Below, piece after piece: positions 6,582 through 14,094 of a stretch of 15,924 bases of DNA. The position numbers and the translations under genes are program-made. Source of the DNA: Bacillota bacterium (GTDB lineage: Bacteria > Bacillota > Bacilli > Tumebacillales > Effusibacillaceae); NCBI GenBank assembly GCA_020059765.1, contig JAGVBM010000377.1, positions 1 through 15,924 on the forward strand, written 5' to 3'. Position 1 is the first letter of the stretch. The number at the start of each line of letters is the position of its first letter. The notes beneath the pieces were generated by a model. It was given only the letters and a program-made list of their open reading frames with translations. It ran no database searches and was not told the DNA's origin.

Positions 6582-7601
6582 ATGAAAGATCTAATTAAAA
6601 TTCAACAGAGGCTAGTCCCGGACATCTTGCAAGAGATGAAGCGCCGCTACCGGATCTTGAAGCAGATTCATCTTGCACAGCCAATCGGGAGACGAAGTCT
6701 GGCGCAAAATTTGCAGACAACCGAACGGATTCTCCGGGCAGAGGTTGATTTTTTACGAGACCAAGGTTTGATATTGGCGGAAACAATCGGGATGAGCATC
6801 ACCGATGCTGGACGCCAGATCCTCAATAGTTTGGACGGAATGGTACGGGAATTGGATGGATTTCAAAAGCTTGAAGAACGTCTATCGGACGCTTTGGGAA
6901 TTCCGCAGGTGCTTATTGTACCCGGTGATTCAAAAGATAATCCGCTCGTAAAAAGAGAAATGGGATATCAGACGGCGCGATTGCTCCGGGAGCATCTGAA
7001 AGAAGGGGTGTTGGCCGTTACCGGAGGAACCACCATAGCGGAGGTGGCCACTATGATGCCGACGGGGCCGATGCTTCATACGGTTGAAGTTCTCCCCGCC
7101 CGCGGCGGAGTGGGAGAAAATGTGGAGATTCAGGCTAACACGATTGCCGCCGCCATTGCCAACAAATTGGGCGGGACTTACCGTATGCTGCATGTACCGG
7201 ACAACCTGTCCGAGGAAGCAAGCCATATGCTGCATGAAGAACCTCACATTCAAAATTATTTGAATCGGATTAAGAGTGTTCGAATGGTGGTTTATGGAAT
7301 CGGGCAAGCTGTTATTATGGCCAAGCGCCGCGGCCTGCCGAACGAGGTCTTGGATTCTTTAGAAGAAAAAGGGGCATTGGGGGAAGCGCTTGGGTATTTT
7401 TTTTCTCAAGACGGCCGCGTTGTGTACCGTATGAATTCGATCGGAATTCGCATGAATGATCTTAAAAATGTGGAGATGATGATTGCGGTGGCCGGCGGCA
7501 AAGAAAAAGCACCTGCTGTGATTGCTGTCGCTCGCGGAAGCCGACAGGATGTACTGGTGACAGACGAGGTTTGCGCGGAAGCGATCCTGGCTTTGCTGTA
7601 A
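6582..7601 (+). CDS. cggR: central glycolytic genes regulator CggR (SorC/DeoR type)
   Basis: A 339-residue repressor, close to the 340 residues of B. subtilis CggR. The N-terminal DNA-binding domain spans about 20-80 (RRYRILKQIH...IGRRSLAQNL...FLRDQGLI). The effector domain has GGTT at 148-151, LPARGG with Arg174, and EIQANT with Gln184. These match, one position off, the residues known to bind fructose-1,6-bisphosphate in B. subtilis CggR (Thr151, Thr152, Arg175, Gln185). GIGQAV and GEALGYFF are further family motifs. The start ATG 6582 follows AAGGGGG; an upstream GTG at 6501 would place the operator inside the coding sequence and add 27 residues unlike the family. CggR represses its own operon when glycolytic flux is low, and gapA follows 35 bases later. 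Confidence 0.95.
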   Translation: MKDLIKIQQRLVPDILQEMKRRYRILKQIHLAQPIGRRSLAQNLQTTERILRAEVDFLRDQGLILAETIGMSITDAGRQILNSLDGMVRELDGFQKLEERLSDALGIPQVLIVPGDSKDNPLVKREMGYQTARLLREHLKEGVLAVTGGTTIAEVATMMPTGPMLHTVEVLPARGGVGENVEIQANTIAAAIANKLGGTYRMLHVPDNLSEEASHMLHEEPHIQNYLNRIKSVRMVVYGIGQAVIMAKRRGLPNEVLDSLEEKGALGEALGYFFSQDGRVVYRMNSIGIRMNDLKNVEMMIAVAGGKEKAPAVIAVARGSRQDVLVTDEVCAEAILALL

Positions 7602-7636
7602 ATAGATGATTTCAGGAGAAAATGGAGGAATTCAAA

Positions 7637-8647
7637 ATGGCGGTTCGTGTAGGAATTAATGGGTTCGGCCGAATTGGAAGAAACGTACTTCGGGCAGCAA
7701 TGGGCAGCCCGGAAGTGGACATTGTGGCAGTAAACGACTTGACTGACGCTGGGACGTTGGCCCATTTGTTGAAATATGACTCTGTGCACGGTATTTTGCA
7801 TGCGGAAGTGGAAGCACGCCAAGGAGCTTTGCTCGTCAACGGCAAAGAGATCAAAGTATTGGCGGAACGGGATCCCGGACAACTGCCTTGGAGGGAACTG
7901 GGCGTTGACATTGTGGTCGAATCCACCGGACGTTTCACGGATAAATCGAAAGCAGAAGCGCACATCACCGGCGGAGGTGCCAAGAAAGTGATTATTTCCG
8001 CACCGGCCAAAGGCGAAGATATCACCATCGTGATGGGGGTCAACGAAGACCAGTACGATCCGGCCAATCATCATGTGGTTTCCAATGCTTCCTGCACGAC
8101 AAACTGCCTGGCACCGTTTGCTAAAGTGGTGCATGAGAAGTTTGGCATCAAGCACGGGTTGATGACAACCGTTCACTCCTACACCAATGACCAGCAAATT
8201 CTTGACCTGCCCCATAAAGACCTGAGACGTGCGCGGGCTGCCGGTTTGAGCATCATTCCGACCACTACCGGAGCAGCAAAAGCGGTGGCATTGGTGCTGC
8301 CGGAACTGAAAGGCAAGCTGAACGGCTTTGCTATGCGGGTGCCGACCCCAAATGTATCCGTCGTTGACCTGAACGTTGAATTGGAAAAAGAAACGTCTGC
8401 GGAAGAAATCAATGCGGCATTGAAAGAAGCGGCAGAAGGTCCGTTGAAAGGAATTCTCGGGTTTGAGGAACTGCCCCTTGTCTCGAAAGATTTCAACGGA
8501 GACCCCCGTTCTTCCATCGTTGACGCATTGTCGACCATGGTGATCGACGGCAATATGGCAAAAATCGTATCCTGGTATGACAACGAATGGGGTTATTCCA
8601 ACCGGGTGGTCGACCTGATTGACTACATCTCCAGAAAATCTTTCTAA
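7637..8647 (+). CDS. gapA: glyceraldehyde-3-phosphate dehydrogenase, glycolytic type
   Basis: A 336-residue enzyme that oxidises glyceraldehyde-3-phosphate to 1,3-bisphosphoglycerate with NAD+. The Rossmann motif NGFGRIGR (8-15) is followed by VNDL with Asp34, which favours NAD over NADP. The active site is SNASCTTNCLAPF with Cys153; a histidine in TTVHSYTNDQ completes the catalytic pair, and NEWGYSNRV closes the C-terminal half. The start is ATG 7637, 8 bases after GGAGG; the ATG at 7622 would add five residues and overlap the SD. It lies directly after its regulator cggR, which supports the glycolytic (GapA) rather than gluconeogenic (GapB) role. It can be read from the cggR promoter. No terminator with a proper T-tract follows, so some read-through into pgk is likely. 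Confidence 0.97.
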   Translation: MAVRVGINGFGRIGRNVLRAAMGSPEVDIVAVNDLTDAGTLAHLLKYDSVHGILHAEVEARQGALLVNGKEIKVLAERDPGQLPWRELGVDIVVESTGRFTDKSKAEAHITGGGAKKVIISAPAKGEDITIVMGVNEDQYDPANHHVVSNASCTTNCLAPFAKVVHEKFGIKHGLMTTVHSYTNDQQILDLPHKDLRRARAAGLSIIPTTTGAAKAVALVLPELKGKLNGFAMRVPTPNVSVVDLNVELEKETSAEEINAALKEAAEGPLKGILGFEELPLVSKDFNGDPRSSIVDALSTMVIDGNMAKIVSWYDNEWGYSNRVVDLIDYISRKSF

Positions 8648-8679
8648 AAAACTGTGCTAAAATCGGAAGCGGCTTGCAA

Positions 8680-8695
8680 CGGGACAATTTACGTC
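8680..8695 (+). promoter_or_regulatory. candidate CggR half-operator at the pgk promoter
   Basis: CGGGAC-AATTTA-CGTC matches one B. subtilis-type CggR repeat (CGGGAC-N6-TGTC) with one change, and its A/T-only N6 resembles both repeats of the operator before cggR. It is also a dyad, GGAC-N7-GTCC. It overlaps the proposed -35 of the pgk promoter (8688-8693). A second repeat at the expected spacing is absent, so binding may be weaker; this is a prediction. Confidence 0.45.
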
Positions 8696-8716
8696 CATTG
8701 CGAAGTTTGGTACAAT
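8688..8716 (+). promoter_or_regulatory. internal promoter for pgk-tpiA-gpmI-eno
   Basis: -35 TTTACG (weak, 8688-8693), 17-base spacer, -10 TACAAT (8711-8716) preceded by TGG, which gives the extended -10 TGn motif. The predicted start is near 8723. A promoter before pgk is also known in B. subtilis. Confidence 0.6.
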
Positions 8717-8720
8717 GTTC

Positions 8721-8755
8721 ACGCTGAGGAGAATGTTTCATTCTCCTCTTTGCGT
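8721..8755 (+). promoter_or_regulatory. stem-loop in the gapA-pgk spacer
   Basis: GAGGAGAATG (8726-8735) and its exact complement CATTCTCCTC (8739-8748) enclose a TTT loop: a perfect 10-bp stem. Flanking ACGC and GCGT can extend it past a small internal loop. It starts about 3 bases after the predicted pgk transcription start. The bases behind it (TTTGCGTGTGCG) are a poor U-tract, so a 5' stabiliser, processing site or weak attenuator is more likely than a strong terminator. Confidence 0.7.
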
Positions 8756-8804
8756 GTGCGTTTTTCAGGCATGTGCAACCTTAGGCGCGCAGGAGGATGA
8801 CGCA

Positions 8805-9986
8805 ATGAACAAGAAAACCGTCAGAGACATTGATGTACGCGGCAAGCGTGTGTTTGTGCGGGTAGATTTCAATGTTCCCTTGGAAGAGGGAAGAATTACA
8901 GACGATACACGAATTCAAGCAGCTTTGCCGACAATTCGATACTTGATCGATCAGGGTGCGAAAGTGATCTTAGCCAGTCACTTGGGCCGTCCGAAAGGGG
9001 AGGTCAATCCGAAGTTCAGCTTGGACCCGGTTGCCGTTCGTCTGTCGGAACTGCTTGCCAAAAATGTGGAAAAAACAAGCGACTCTGTGGGTCCGCAAGT
9101 TCAGGATCGCATTCAATTGCTGCAGGACGGTGACGTTCTGCTCCTGGAAAATGTGCGGTTCCATAAAGGGGAAGAAAAGAACGATCCGGAGTTGGCCCGC
9201 CAGTTTGCGAAGCTTGCCGATATTTACGTGAATGATGCGTTCGGTGCCGCTCATCGCGCACACGCCACTACAGCCGGTATCGCTCAATATCTGCCGTCAG
9301 TCGCCGGTTTTCTGATGGAGAAAGAGATCTCCATCATGGGCAAGGCGCTGTCCAATCCGGAACGTCCGTTTACGGCGATTATCGGAGGGGCAAAAGTCAG
9401 CGACAAAATCACAGTGATTGAAAATCTGCTGACAAAAGTGGATCGCTTGATTATTGGCGGAGGTATGGCCAATACGTTCTTGACGGCACTGGGATATCAA
9501 TTGGGCAAATCGCTCGTCGAGCCGGAAAAGCTGAAGGAAGCCAAACTTTTGACGGAACGTGCGAAAGACAAAGGAGTCGAATTGCTTCTGCCGGTGGACT
9601 TGGTGGCTGCAGCCGAGTTTAGCGCCCAAGCGGATCACCTGACGGTCGGTTTGAATGAAACACCGGCCGAGTGGATGGCGTTGGATATTGGACCGGAGAC
9701 GATTAAAAACTATCAAGCCGCGGTCCGTACGTCGAAAACAGTGGTATGGAACGGGCCCATGGGTGTGTTTGAATTTGACGCGTTTGCCAAAGGGACCCAT
9801 GCGATTGCGGAAGCAGTCGCCGAAGTGGAGGGGACGACCATTGTCGGTGGCGGCGATTCGGTGGCCGCAGTGGAAAAAAGCGGACTGTCCGATCGAATGA
9901 CTCATATTTCCACCGGCGGCGGTGCATCGCTTGAGTTTCTGGAAGGAAAACTGTTGCCGGGCATTGATGCATTGAACGACAAGTAA
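8805..9986 (+). CDS. pgk: phosphoglycerate kinase
   Basis: A 393-residue two-domain kinase that transfers phosphate from 1,3-bisphosphoglycerate to ADP. The N-terminal substrate domain shows VRVDFNVPL (18-26), SHLGRPKGE (58-66) and LLENVRFHKGEE. The hinge and C-terminal nucleotide domain show GGAKVSDKI, NGPMGVFE, the glycine-rich GGGDSVAAV and THISTGGGASLEFLEGK. Length is that of the family. The start ATG 8805 lies 8 bases after AGGAGG; an in-frame upstream ATG at 8715 would add 30 residues translated through the leader hairpin. It begins the second half of the glycolytic operon, with tpiA 23 bases downstream. Transcription probably comes from both the cggR promoter and the internal promoter at 8688-8716. 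Confidence 0.97.
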   Translation: MNKKTVRDIDVRGKRVFVRVDFNVPLEEGRITDDTRIQAALPTIRYLIDQGAKVILASHLGRPKGEVNPKFSLDPVAVRLSELLAKNVEKTSDSVGPQVQDRIQLLQDGDVLLLENVRFHKGEEKNDPELARQFAKLADIYVNDAFGAAHRAHATTAGIAQYLPSVAGFLMEKEISIMGKALSNPERPFTAIIGGAKVSDKITVIENLLTKVDRLIIGGGMANTFLTALGYQLGKSLVEPEKLKEAKLLTERAKDKGVELLLPVDLVAAAEFSAQADHLTVGLNETPAEWMALDIGPETIKNYQAAVRTSKTVVWNGPMGVFEFDAFAKGTHAIAEAVAEVEGTTIVGGGDSVAAVEKSGLSDRMTHISTGGGASLEFLEGKLLPGIDALNDK

Positions 9987-10009
9987 CAGTCCACGGGAGG
10001 GAACATGCG

Positions 10010-10768
10010 ATGCAACATCGCAAACCGATTATTGCAGGCAACTGGAAAATGCACAAAACCGCAGCAGAAGCAAAAGAATTTGCGGCTTCCGTCAATCAGG
10101 AATTGAAAAACAAGACCGGGGTTGAAATGGTGGTATGCGCACCGTTTACTGTCTTGGCCGTATTACGGGAATCCTTGAGTGATTCGATTGCGGTTGGGGC
10201 ACAAAACGTGCATTTTGCCGAAGAAGGGGCCTATACGGGGGAAATTGCGCCGCGCATGTTGACGGAACTGGGAGTTCGCTATGTCATCATCGGTCACTCG
10301 GAGCGCAGGGCGTATTTTAACGAGACGGATGAAACGGTGAACCGAAAGGTTGTCGCCAGTCTTGTCCACGGTTTGACGCCGATTGTCTGCGTAGGGGAAG
10401 ATTTGACCCAACGGGAAGCAGGCGATACGTTTGCGATCGTGGAAGGACAGACGCGTGCTGCGTTGACCGGTGCAACAAAGGAACAAGCGGCATCGTTGGT
10501 GATCGCCTACGAGCCGATTTGGGCGATCGGAACCGGCAAATCTTCAACGGCGGAAGATGCCAACGAAGTGATCCGGCATATTCGGCAAGTGGTTGCCGAC
10601 CTGTATGATCAGGCAACTGCCGGGCAAATCCGCATACAGTACGGCGGATCGGTGAAGCCGGAAAACATTGGCGATTTCATGGAACAGCCGGATATTGACG
10701 GGGCTTTGGTCGGAGGCGGCAGCTTGCAGCCCGCTTCTTACATCGGCTTGATTCATGGTGTAAAGTAA
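10010..10768 (+). CDS. tpiA: triosephosphate isomerase
   Basis: A 252-residue TIM-barrel enzyme that interconverts dihydroxyacetone phosphate and glyceraldehyde-3-phosphate. Catalytic residues are in place: Lys13 in NWKMHK, His96 in IIGHSERR, Glu168 in AYEPIWAIGTG (which also begins the flexible loop 6), and the phosphate-binding YGGSVKPEN and GALVGGGSL at the C-terminus. The start ATG 10010 follows GGGAGG (9995-10000) by 9 bases; an ATG at 10005 is out of frame. It is 23 bases after pgk and 23 bases before gpmI, with no promoter or terminator between, so it is part of one operon. Confidence 0.97.
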   Translation: MQHRKPIIAGNWKMHKTAAEAKEFAASVNQELKNKTGVEMVVCAPFTVLAVLRESLSDSIAVGAQNVHFAEEGAYTGEIAPRMLTELGVRYVIIGHSERRAYFNETDETVNRKVVASLVHGLTPIVCVGEDLTQREAGDTFAIVEGQTRAALTGATKEQAASLVIAYEPIWAIGTGKSSTAEDANEVIRHIRQVVADLYDQATAGQIRIQYGGSVKPENIGDFMEQPDIDGALVGGGSLQPASYIGLIHGVK

Positions 10769-10791
10769 GAGGGAAGGAGGAGAGACACGAG

Positions 10792-12342
10792 ATGACCAGA
10801 CCGAAACCTGTAGCCTTGATCATTTTGGACGGATTCGGTTTGCGGGATGAAACGGAAGGAAACGCTGTCGCGCAAGCCAAAAAGCCGAATTTTGACCGGT
10901 ATATGTCTGCCTTTCCCCATACACAGCTTGGTGCTTCCGGGGAATCTGTCGGATTGCCGGAAGGTCAAATGGGGAATTCGGAAGTCGGCCATTTGAATAT
11001 CGGAGCGGGGCGTATTGTCTATCAAGACTTGACCCGCATCAGCAAATCGATTCGCGAAGGGGAATTCTACGACAATGAAACCTTCCTCGGTGCGATCGAA
11101 CATGTTAAGAAAAACGGTTCGAAACTCCACTTGTACGGCCTGGTGTCCGACGGCGGGGTACATAGTCACATCAACCATCTGTACGCCTTGTTGGACTTGG
11201 CTAAGAAAGAGGAAGTGCATGAGGTGTATGTGCACGCTTTCCTGGACGGGCGAGATGTAATGCCGCACACGGCAGTCAATTACATTCGTGACCTGCAGAG
11301 CAACATGCAGGAACTCGGCGTTGGCAAATTGGCGACCGTACAGGGCCGATATTATGCTATGGATCGTGACAAGCGCTGGGAGCGAACCGAGAAAGCGTAC
11401 CACGCTATGGTCTACGGGGAAGGTCCGCAATATACGGATCCGGTCGAAGCGCTGCAGGAAAGTTACGAAAAGTCGGTCACGGACGAATTCGTCATGCCGA
11501 CGGTGATTGTCAAAGAAGACGGTGCACCGGTAGGATTGATCAAGGATCGGGACGCGATCATCATGTTCAACTTCCGGCCGGATCGCGCCATTCAGATTTC
11601 CTTGGCATTTACCAACGAAGATTTCCGTGGTTTTGACCGGGGATCGAAACAGCCGAAAGACCTGTATTATGTCTGTCTGACCCATTTTTCCGAATCCGTT
11701 GACGGCTATGTGGCCTACAAACCGACCAATCTGGACAACACATTTGGCGAAGTGTTGGCACAAAACGGATTGCAGCAGCTGCGAATTGCCGAGACGGAGA
11801 AGTTTCCGCATGTCACGTCCTTCTTCTCCGGCGGACGGGAAGAGAATTTTCCGGGTGAGGAACGAATCTTGATTCCTTCTCCGAAGGTGGCTACTTATGA
11901 CTTGCAGCCGGAAATGAGCGCCTATGAGGTCACGGACGCAGCGGTCAAAGAAATTGCAGCTGAAACGTTCGACGCGATTGTTCTGAACTTCGCCAACCCT
12001 GATATGGTGGGCCACTCGGGAATCATGGAGGCGGCGATCAAAGCGGTGGAAACGGTCGATGAATGTTTGGGGCGGGTGGTCGATGCCATCCTAGCAAAAG
12101 GCGGAGTTGCCATGATCATTGCCGACCATGGAAACGCGGACATCATGATTGATCCGGTAAGCGGAAAGCCATGGACGGCCCATACGACGCAACCGGTTCC
12201 TTGTATTGTCACCAAACCGGTCATTCAATTGCGTGAAGGCGGGATCCTGGCGGACGTGTCGCCAACACTGCTGCAATTGCTGGAACTGCCGCAGCCGGTT
12301 GAAATGACGGGGAAGTCGCTGATCATTGAAGAACGCCAATAA
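10792..12342 (+). CDS. gpmI: phosphoglycerate mutase, 2,3-BPG-independent
   Basis: A 516-residue member of the alkaline-phosphatase superfamily that moves phosphate from position 3 to 2 of glycerate through a phosphoserine. Visible sites are the metal aspartate in ILDGFGLR (Asp13), the catalytic Ser63 in GQMGNSEVGHLNIGAGR, SDGGVHSHINHL and AFLDGRDV in the inserted transferase domain, FNFRPDRA, and the C-terminal metal cluster around NPDMVGHSG and IADHGNADIM. The Bacillus enzymes of this type need manganese and are inhibited by low pH. The start ATG 10792 follows AAGGAGGAG by 9 bases. It is in the usual place between tpiA and eno, 28 bases before eno. Confidence 0.97.
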   Translation: MTRPKPVALIILDGFGLRDETEGNAVAQAKKPNFDRYMSAFPHTQLGASGESVGLPEGQMGNSEVGHLNIGAGRIVYQDLTRISKSIREGEFYDNETFLGAIEHVKKNGSKLHLYGLVSDGGVHSHINHLYALLDLAKKEEVHEVYVHAFLDGRDVMPHTAVNYIRDLQSNMQELGVGKLATVQGRYYAMDRDKRWERTEKAYHAMVYGEGPQYTDPVEALQESYEKSVTDEFVMPTVIVKEDGAPVGLIKDRDAIIMFNFRPDRAIQISLAFTNEDFRGFDRGSKQPKDLYYVCLTHFSESVDGYVAYKPTNLDNTFGEVLAQNGLQQLRIAETEKFPHVTSFFSGGREENFPGEERILIPSPKVATYDLQPEMSAYEVTDAAVKEIAAETFDAIVLNFANPDMVGHSGIMEAAIKAVETVDECLGRVVDAILAKGGVAMIIADHGNADIMIDPVSGKPWTAHTTQPVPCIVTKPVIQLREGGILADVSPTLLQLLELPQPVEMTGKSLIIEERQ

Positions 12343-12370
12343 TCTGGAGTGACAGAAAGGATGGAGAAAC

Positions 12371-13657
12371 ATGAGTATCATTTATGACGTTCGTGCAAGA
12401 GAAGTATTGGACTCCCGCGGCAACCCGACTGTGGAAGTGGAAGTGGAACTGGAAAGCGGCGCGATTGGCCGCGCAATCGTTCCGTCCGGCGCCTCAACCG
12501 GCGCCCATGAAGCAATTGAACTGCGCGACGGGGACAAGTCCCGTTTTTTGGGCAAAGGTGTGTTGAAAGCCGTTGAAAACGTCAACGATATCATTGGACC
12601 GGAAATCATTGGGATGGATGCCCTGGATCAAGTTGGCATTGACCAATTGATGATCCAGTTGGATGGAACAGCAAACAAAGCGAAACTGGGAGCTAATGCA
12701 ATACTCGGTGTTTCCATGGCGGCTGCCCATGCGGCGGCCGATTTCCTCGGGCTCCCCCTGTATGTGTATCTTGGCGGTTTCAATGCCAAGACACTGCCGG
12801 TTCCGATGATGAATATTCTGAACGGCGGGGCTCACGCGGACAACAACGTGGACATTCAGGAATTCATGGTCATGCCGGTGGGTGCCGAAAGCTTCCGGGA
12901 AGCGCTTCGGATGGGAGCGGAAGTGTTTCATAATCTGAAATCGGTGCTGAAAGAACAAGGACTGAATACGGCTGTCGGGGATGAAGGGGGTTTTGCACCG
13001 AACCTCAAGTCGAATGAAGATGCTTTGAAAGTGATCATGACGGCGATTGAGCGAGCGGGATACAAACCGGGGGAACAGATCTATCTGGCTCTCGACGTCG
13101 CATCGACGGAAATTTACAAAGACGGGAAATACCATCTGGAAGGCGAAGGGGTTACCAAAACTTCGGAGGAAATGATTGCATGGTACGAAGAGCTGACGGC
13201 CAAGTACCCGATTATCTCGATTGAAGACGGGTTGGCGGAAGACGATTGGGAAGGCTGGCAAAAGCTGACCGAACGAATCGGATCGAAAGTGCAATTGGTG
13301 GGAGACGATCTGTTTGTGACCAACACGGAGCGTTTGGGACAGGGAATCGAACAAAGCGTCGGGAACTCGATTCTTGTGAAAGTCAACCAAATCGGCACAC
13401 TGACGGAAACATTTGACGCGATTGAGATGGCAAAACGGGCCGGTTACACCGCTGTCATTTCCCACCGCTCCGGCGAATCGGAAGATGTCACCATCGCGGA
13501 TATCGCTGTCGCTGCCAATGCCGGCCAGATCAAGACCGGTGCTCCGTCTCGCACGGATCGCGTAGCCAAGTACAACCAGTTGCTGCGGATTGAAGATATG
13601 CTGGATTACACAAGCCAGTACGGGGGCCGCAAAGCGTTCTACAACATCAAGAAGTAA
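12371..13657 (+). CDS. eno: enolase
   Basis: A 428-residue enzyme that dehydrates 2-phosphoglycerate to phosphoenolpyruvate. Motifs in order: SRGNPTVEVEV (15-25), the mobile loop SGASTGAHEA (39-48), GANAILGVS (107-115), NGGAHADNNVDIQEFM (151-166), the general-acid GDEGGFAPN with Glu205, metal ligands in LALDVAS, SIEDGLAEDDW and VGDDLFVTN, then SHRSGESEDVTIAD and KTGAPSRTDRVAKYNQLLRIE. The start ATG 12371 has an AAAGGATGGAG SD ending 4 bases before it. It is the last glycolytic gene. No terminator is visible after it, and the secG promoter begins 8 bases beyond its stop, so eno transcripts may run through secG to the terminator at 14002-14032. Confidence 0.98.
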   Translation: MSIIYDVRAREVLDSRGNPTVEVEVELESGAIGRAIVPSGASTGAHEAIELRDGDKSRFLGKGVLKAVENVNDIIGPEIIGMDALDQVGIDQLMIQLDGTANKAKLGANAILGVSMAAAHAAADFLGLPLYVYLGGFNAKTLPVPMMNILNGGAHADNNVDIQEFMVMPVGAESFREALRMGAEVFHNLKSVLKEQGLNTAVGDEGGFAPNLKSNEDALKVIMTAIERAGYKPGEQIYLALDVASTEIYKDGKYHLEGEGVTKTSEEMIAWYEELTAKYPIISIEDGLAEDDWEGWQKLTERIGSKVQLVGDDLFVTNTERLGQGIEQSVGNSILVKVNQIGTLTETFDAIEMAKRAGYTAVISHRSGESEDVTIADIAVAANAGQIKTGAPSRTDRVAKYNQLLRIEDMLDYTSQYGGRKAFYNIKK

Positions 13658-13664
13658 CCTTTTC

Positions 13665-13694
13665 TTGTCAAAAATCGGAATGCTGTGATACAAT
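13665..13694 (+). promoter_or_regulatory. sigma-A promoter of secG
   Basis: -35 TTGTCA (13665-13670), 18-base spacer, -10 TACAAT (13689-13694) preceded by TGA, an extended -10. The predicted start near 13701 leaves a 48-base leader before secG. Confidence 0.6.
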
Positions 13695-13748
13695 AGGCAA
13701 GAATTTGCGGTTCGGTTCGCTTCTTGACCCAATCTGGGAGGTGACAGT

Positions 13749-13985
13749 ATGATTACATTTGCAAAAGTCATGTTGATGATCGTCAGCGTTCTGTTGATCA
13801 TTGTCGTTTTGCTGCAATCCGGCCGCAGCGCGGGCTTGTCAGGAGCGATTACCGGCGGTGCGGAACAGATGATCGGCCGCAAAGCGCGCGGAATGGATGC
13901 CGTTTTTGCAAAAATCACCACCGGATTGGCAACAGCTTTTATTCTGCTTTCCGTTTGGGTCGCATGGCTGGTTACGCATGCATGA
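13749..13985 (+). CDS. secG: preprotein translocase subunit SecG
   Basis: A 78-residue membrane protein with two hydrophobic segments (about 3-22 and 55-75). Between them is the SecG linker: LLQSGRSAGLSGAITGGAEQ, then the basic GRKARGMD. It is the small, non-essential partner of the SecYEG channel. Length and topology are normal. The start ATG 13749 follows GGGAGGTGA with close spacing. Its place between the glycolytic genes and esterase-rnr is the usual one in Bacilli. It has its own promoter and is closed by a strong terminator 17 bases after the stop. Confidence 0.95.
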   Translation: MITFAKVMLMIVSVLLIIVVLLQSGRSAGLSGAITGGAEQMIGRKARGMDAVFAKITTGLATAFILLSVWVAWLVTHA

Positions 13986-14001
13986 CATCGTGAACGTATC
14001 G

Positions 14002-14032
14002 GGTACCGTTCCTTCGGGGCGGTGCCTTTTTT
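14002..14032 (+). terminator. intrinsic terminator after secG
   Basis: GGTACCGTTC (14002-14011) pairs with GGGCGGTGCC (14017-14026), ten pairs including three G-U, around the loop CTTCG, followed by six T (14027-14032). It is the clearest terminator in the window and closes the eno/secG transcripts. Confidence 0.9.
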
Positions 14033-14055
14033 GATACTTGTTAGTCCGATCATGC

Positions 14056-14094
14056 GAGGTGATTGCGAAATCCCCGCGGGGATCGCGAAACAGG
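14056..14094 (+). promoter_or_regulatory. distant SD plus palindrome before the first esterase
   Basis: GAGGTGAT (14056-14063) is an eight-base match to the anti-SD but lies 31 bases before the ATG. Between them is the perfect 14-base palindrome ATCCCCG/CGGGGAT (14070-14083). As RNA this can fold as AUCCC/GGGAU with loop CGCG, extended by GCG/CGC past a two-A bulge (14065-14086). With the hairpin folded, SD and ATG are about 9 bases apart. As DNA the palindrome could instead be an operator. Confidence 0.5.

Noticed and set aside
7406..8215. A 269-codon minus-strand frame across the cggR-gapA junction.
   Set aside because: It is a shadow of two certain genes; the translation is rich in His, Phe and Arg and unlike a folded protein.
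8715..8804. Upstream ATG start that would lengthen Pgk by 30 residues.
   Set aside because: The stretch is the leader hairpin; ATG 8805 has a perfect AGGAGG and begins at the normal N-terminus.
11756..11774. TGGCAC followed by TTGCA inside gpmI, resembling a sigma-54 promoter and tempting because rpoN is nearby.
   Set aside because: The GG and GC elements are three bases too far apart for a -24/-12 promoter, and it lies within a gene.
10753..12015. A 420-codon minus-strand open frame opposite gpmI.
   Set aside because: It lies opposite an unmistakable phosphoglycerate mutase and its translation shows no family motif.
12494..14053. A 519-codon open frame on the minus strand running through eno, the spacer and secG.
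   Set aside because: It is fully antisense to two genes of certain identity, has no recognisable domain, and long antisense frames arise from codon bias in well-expressed genes.
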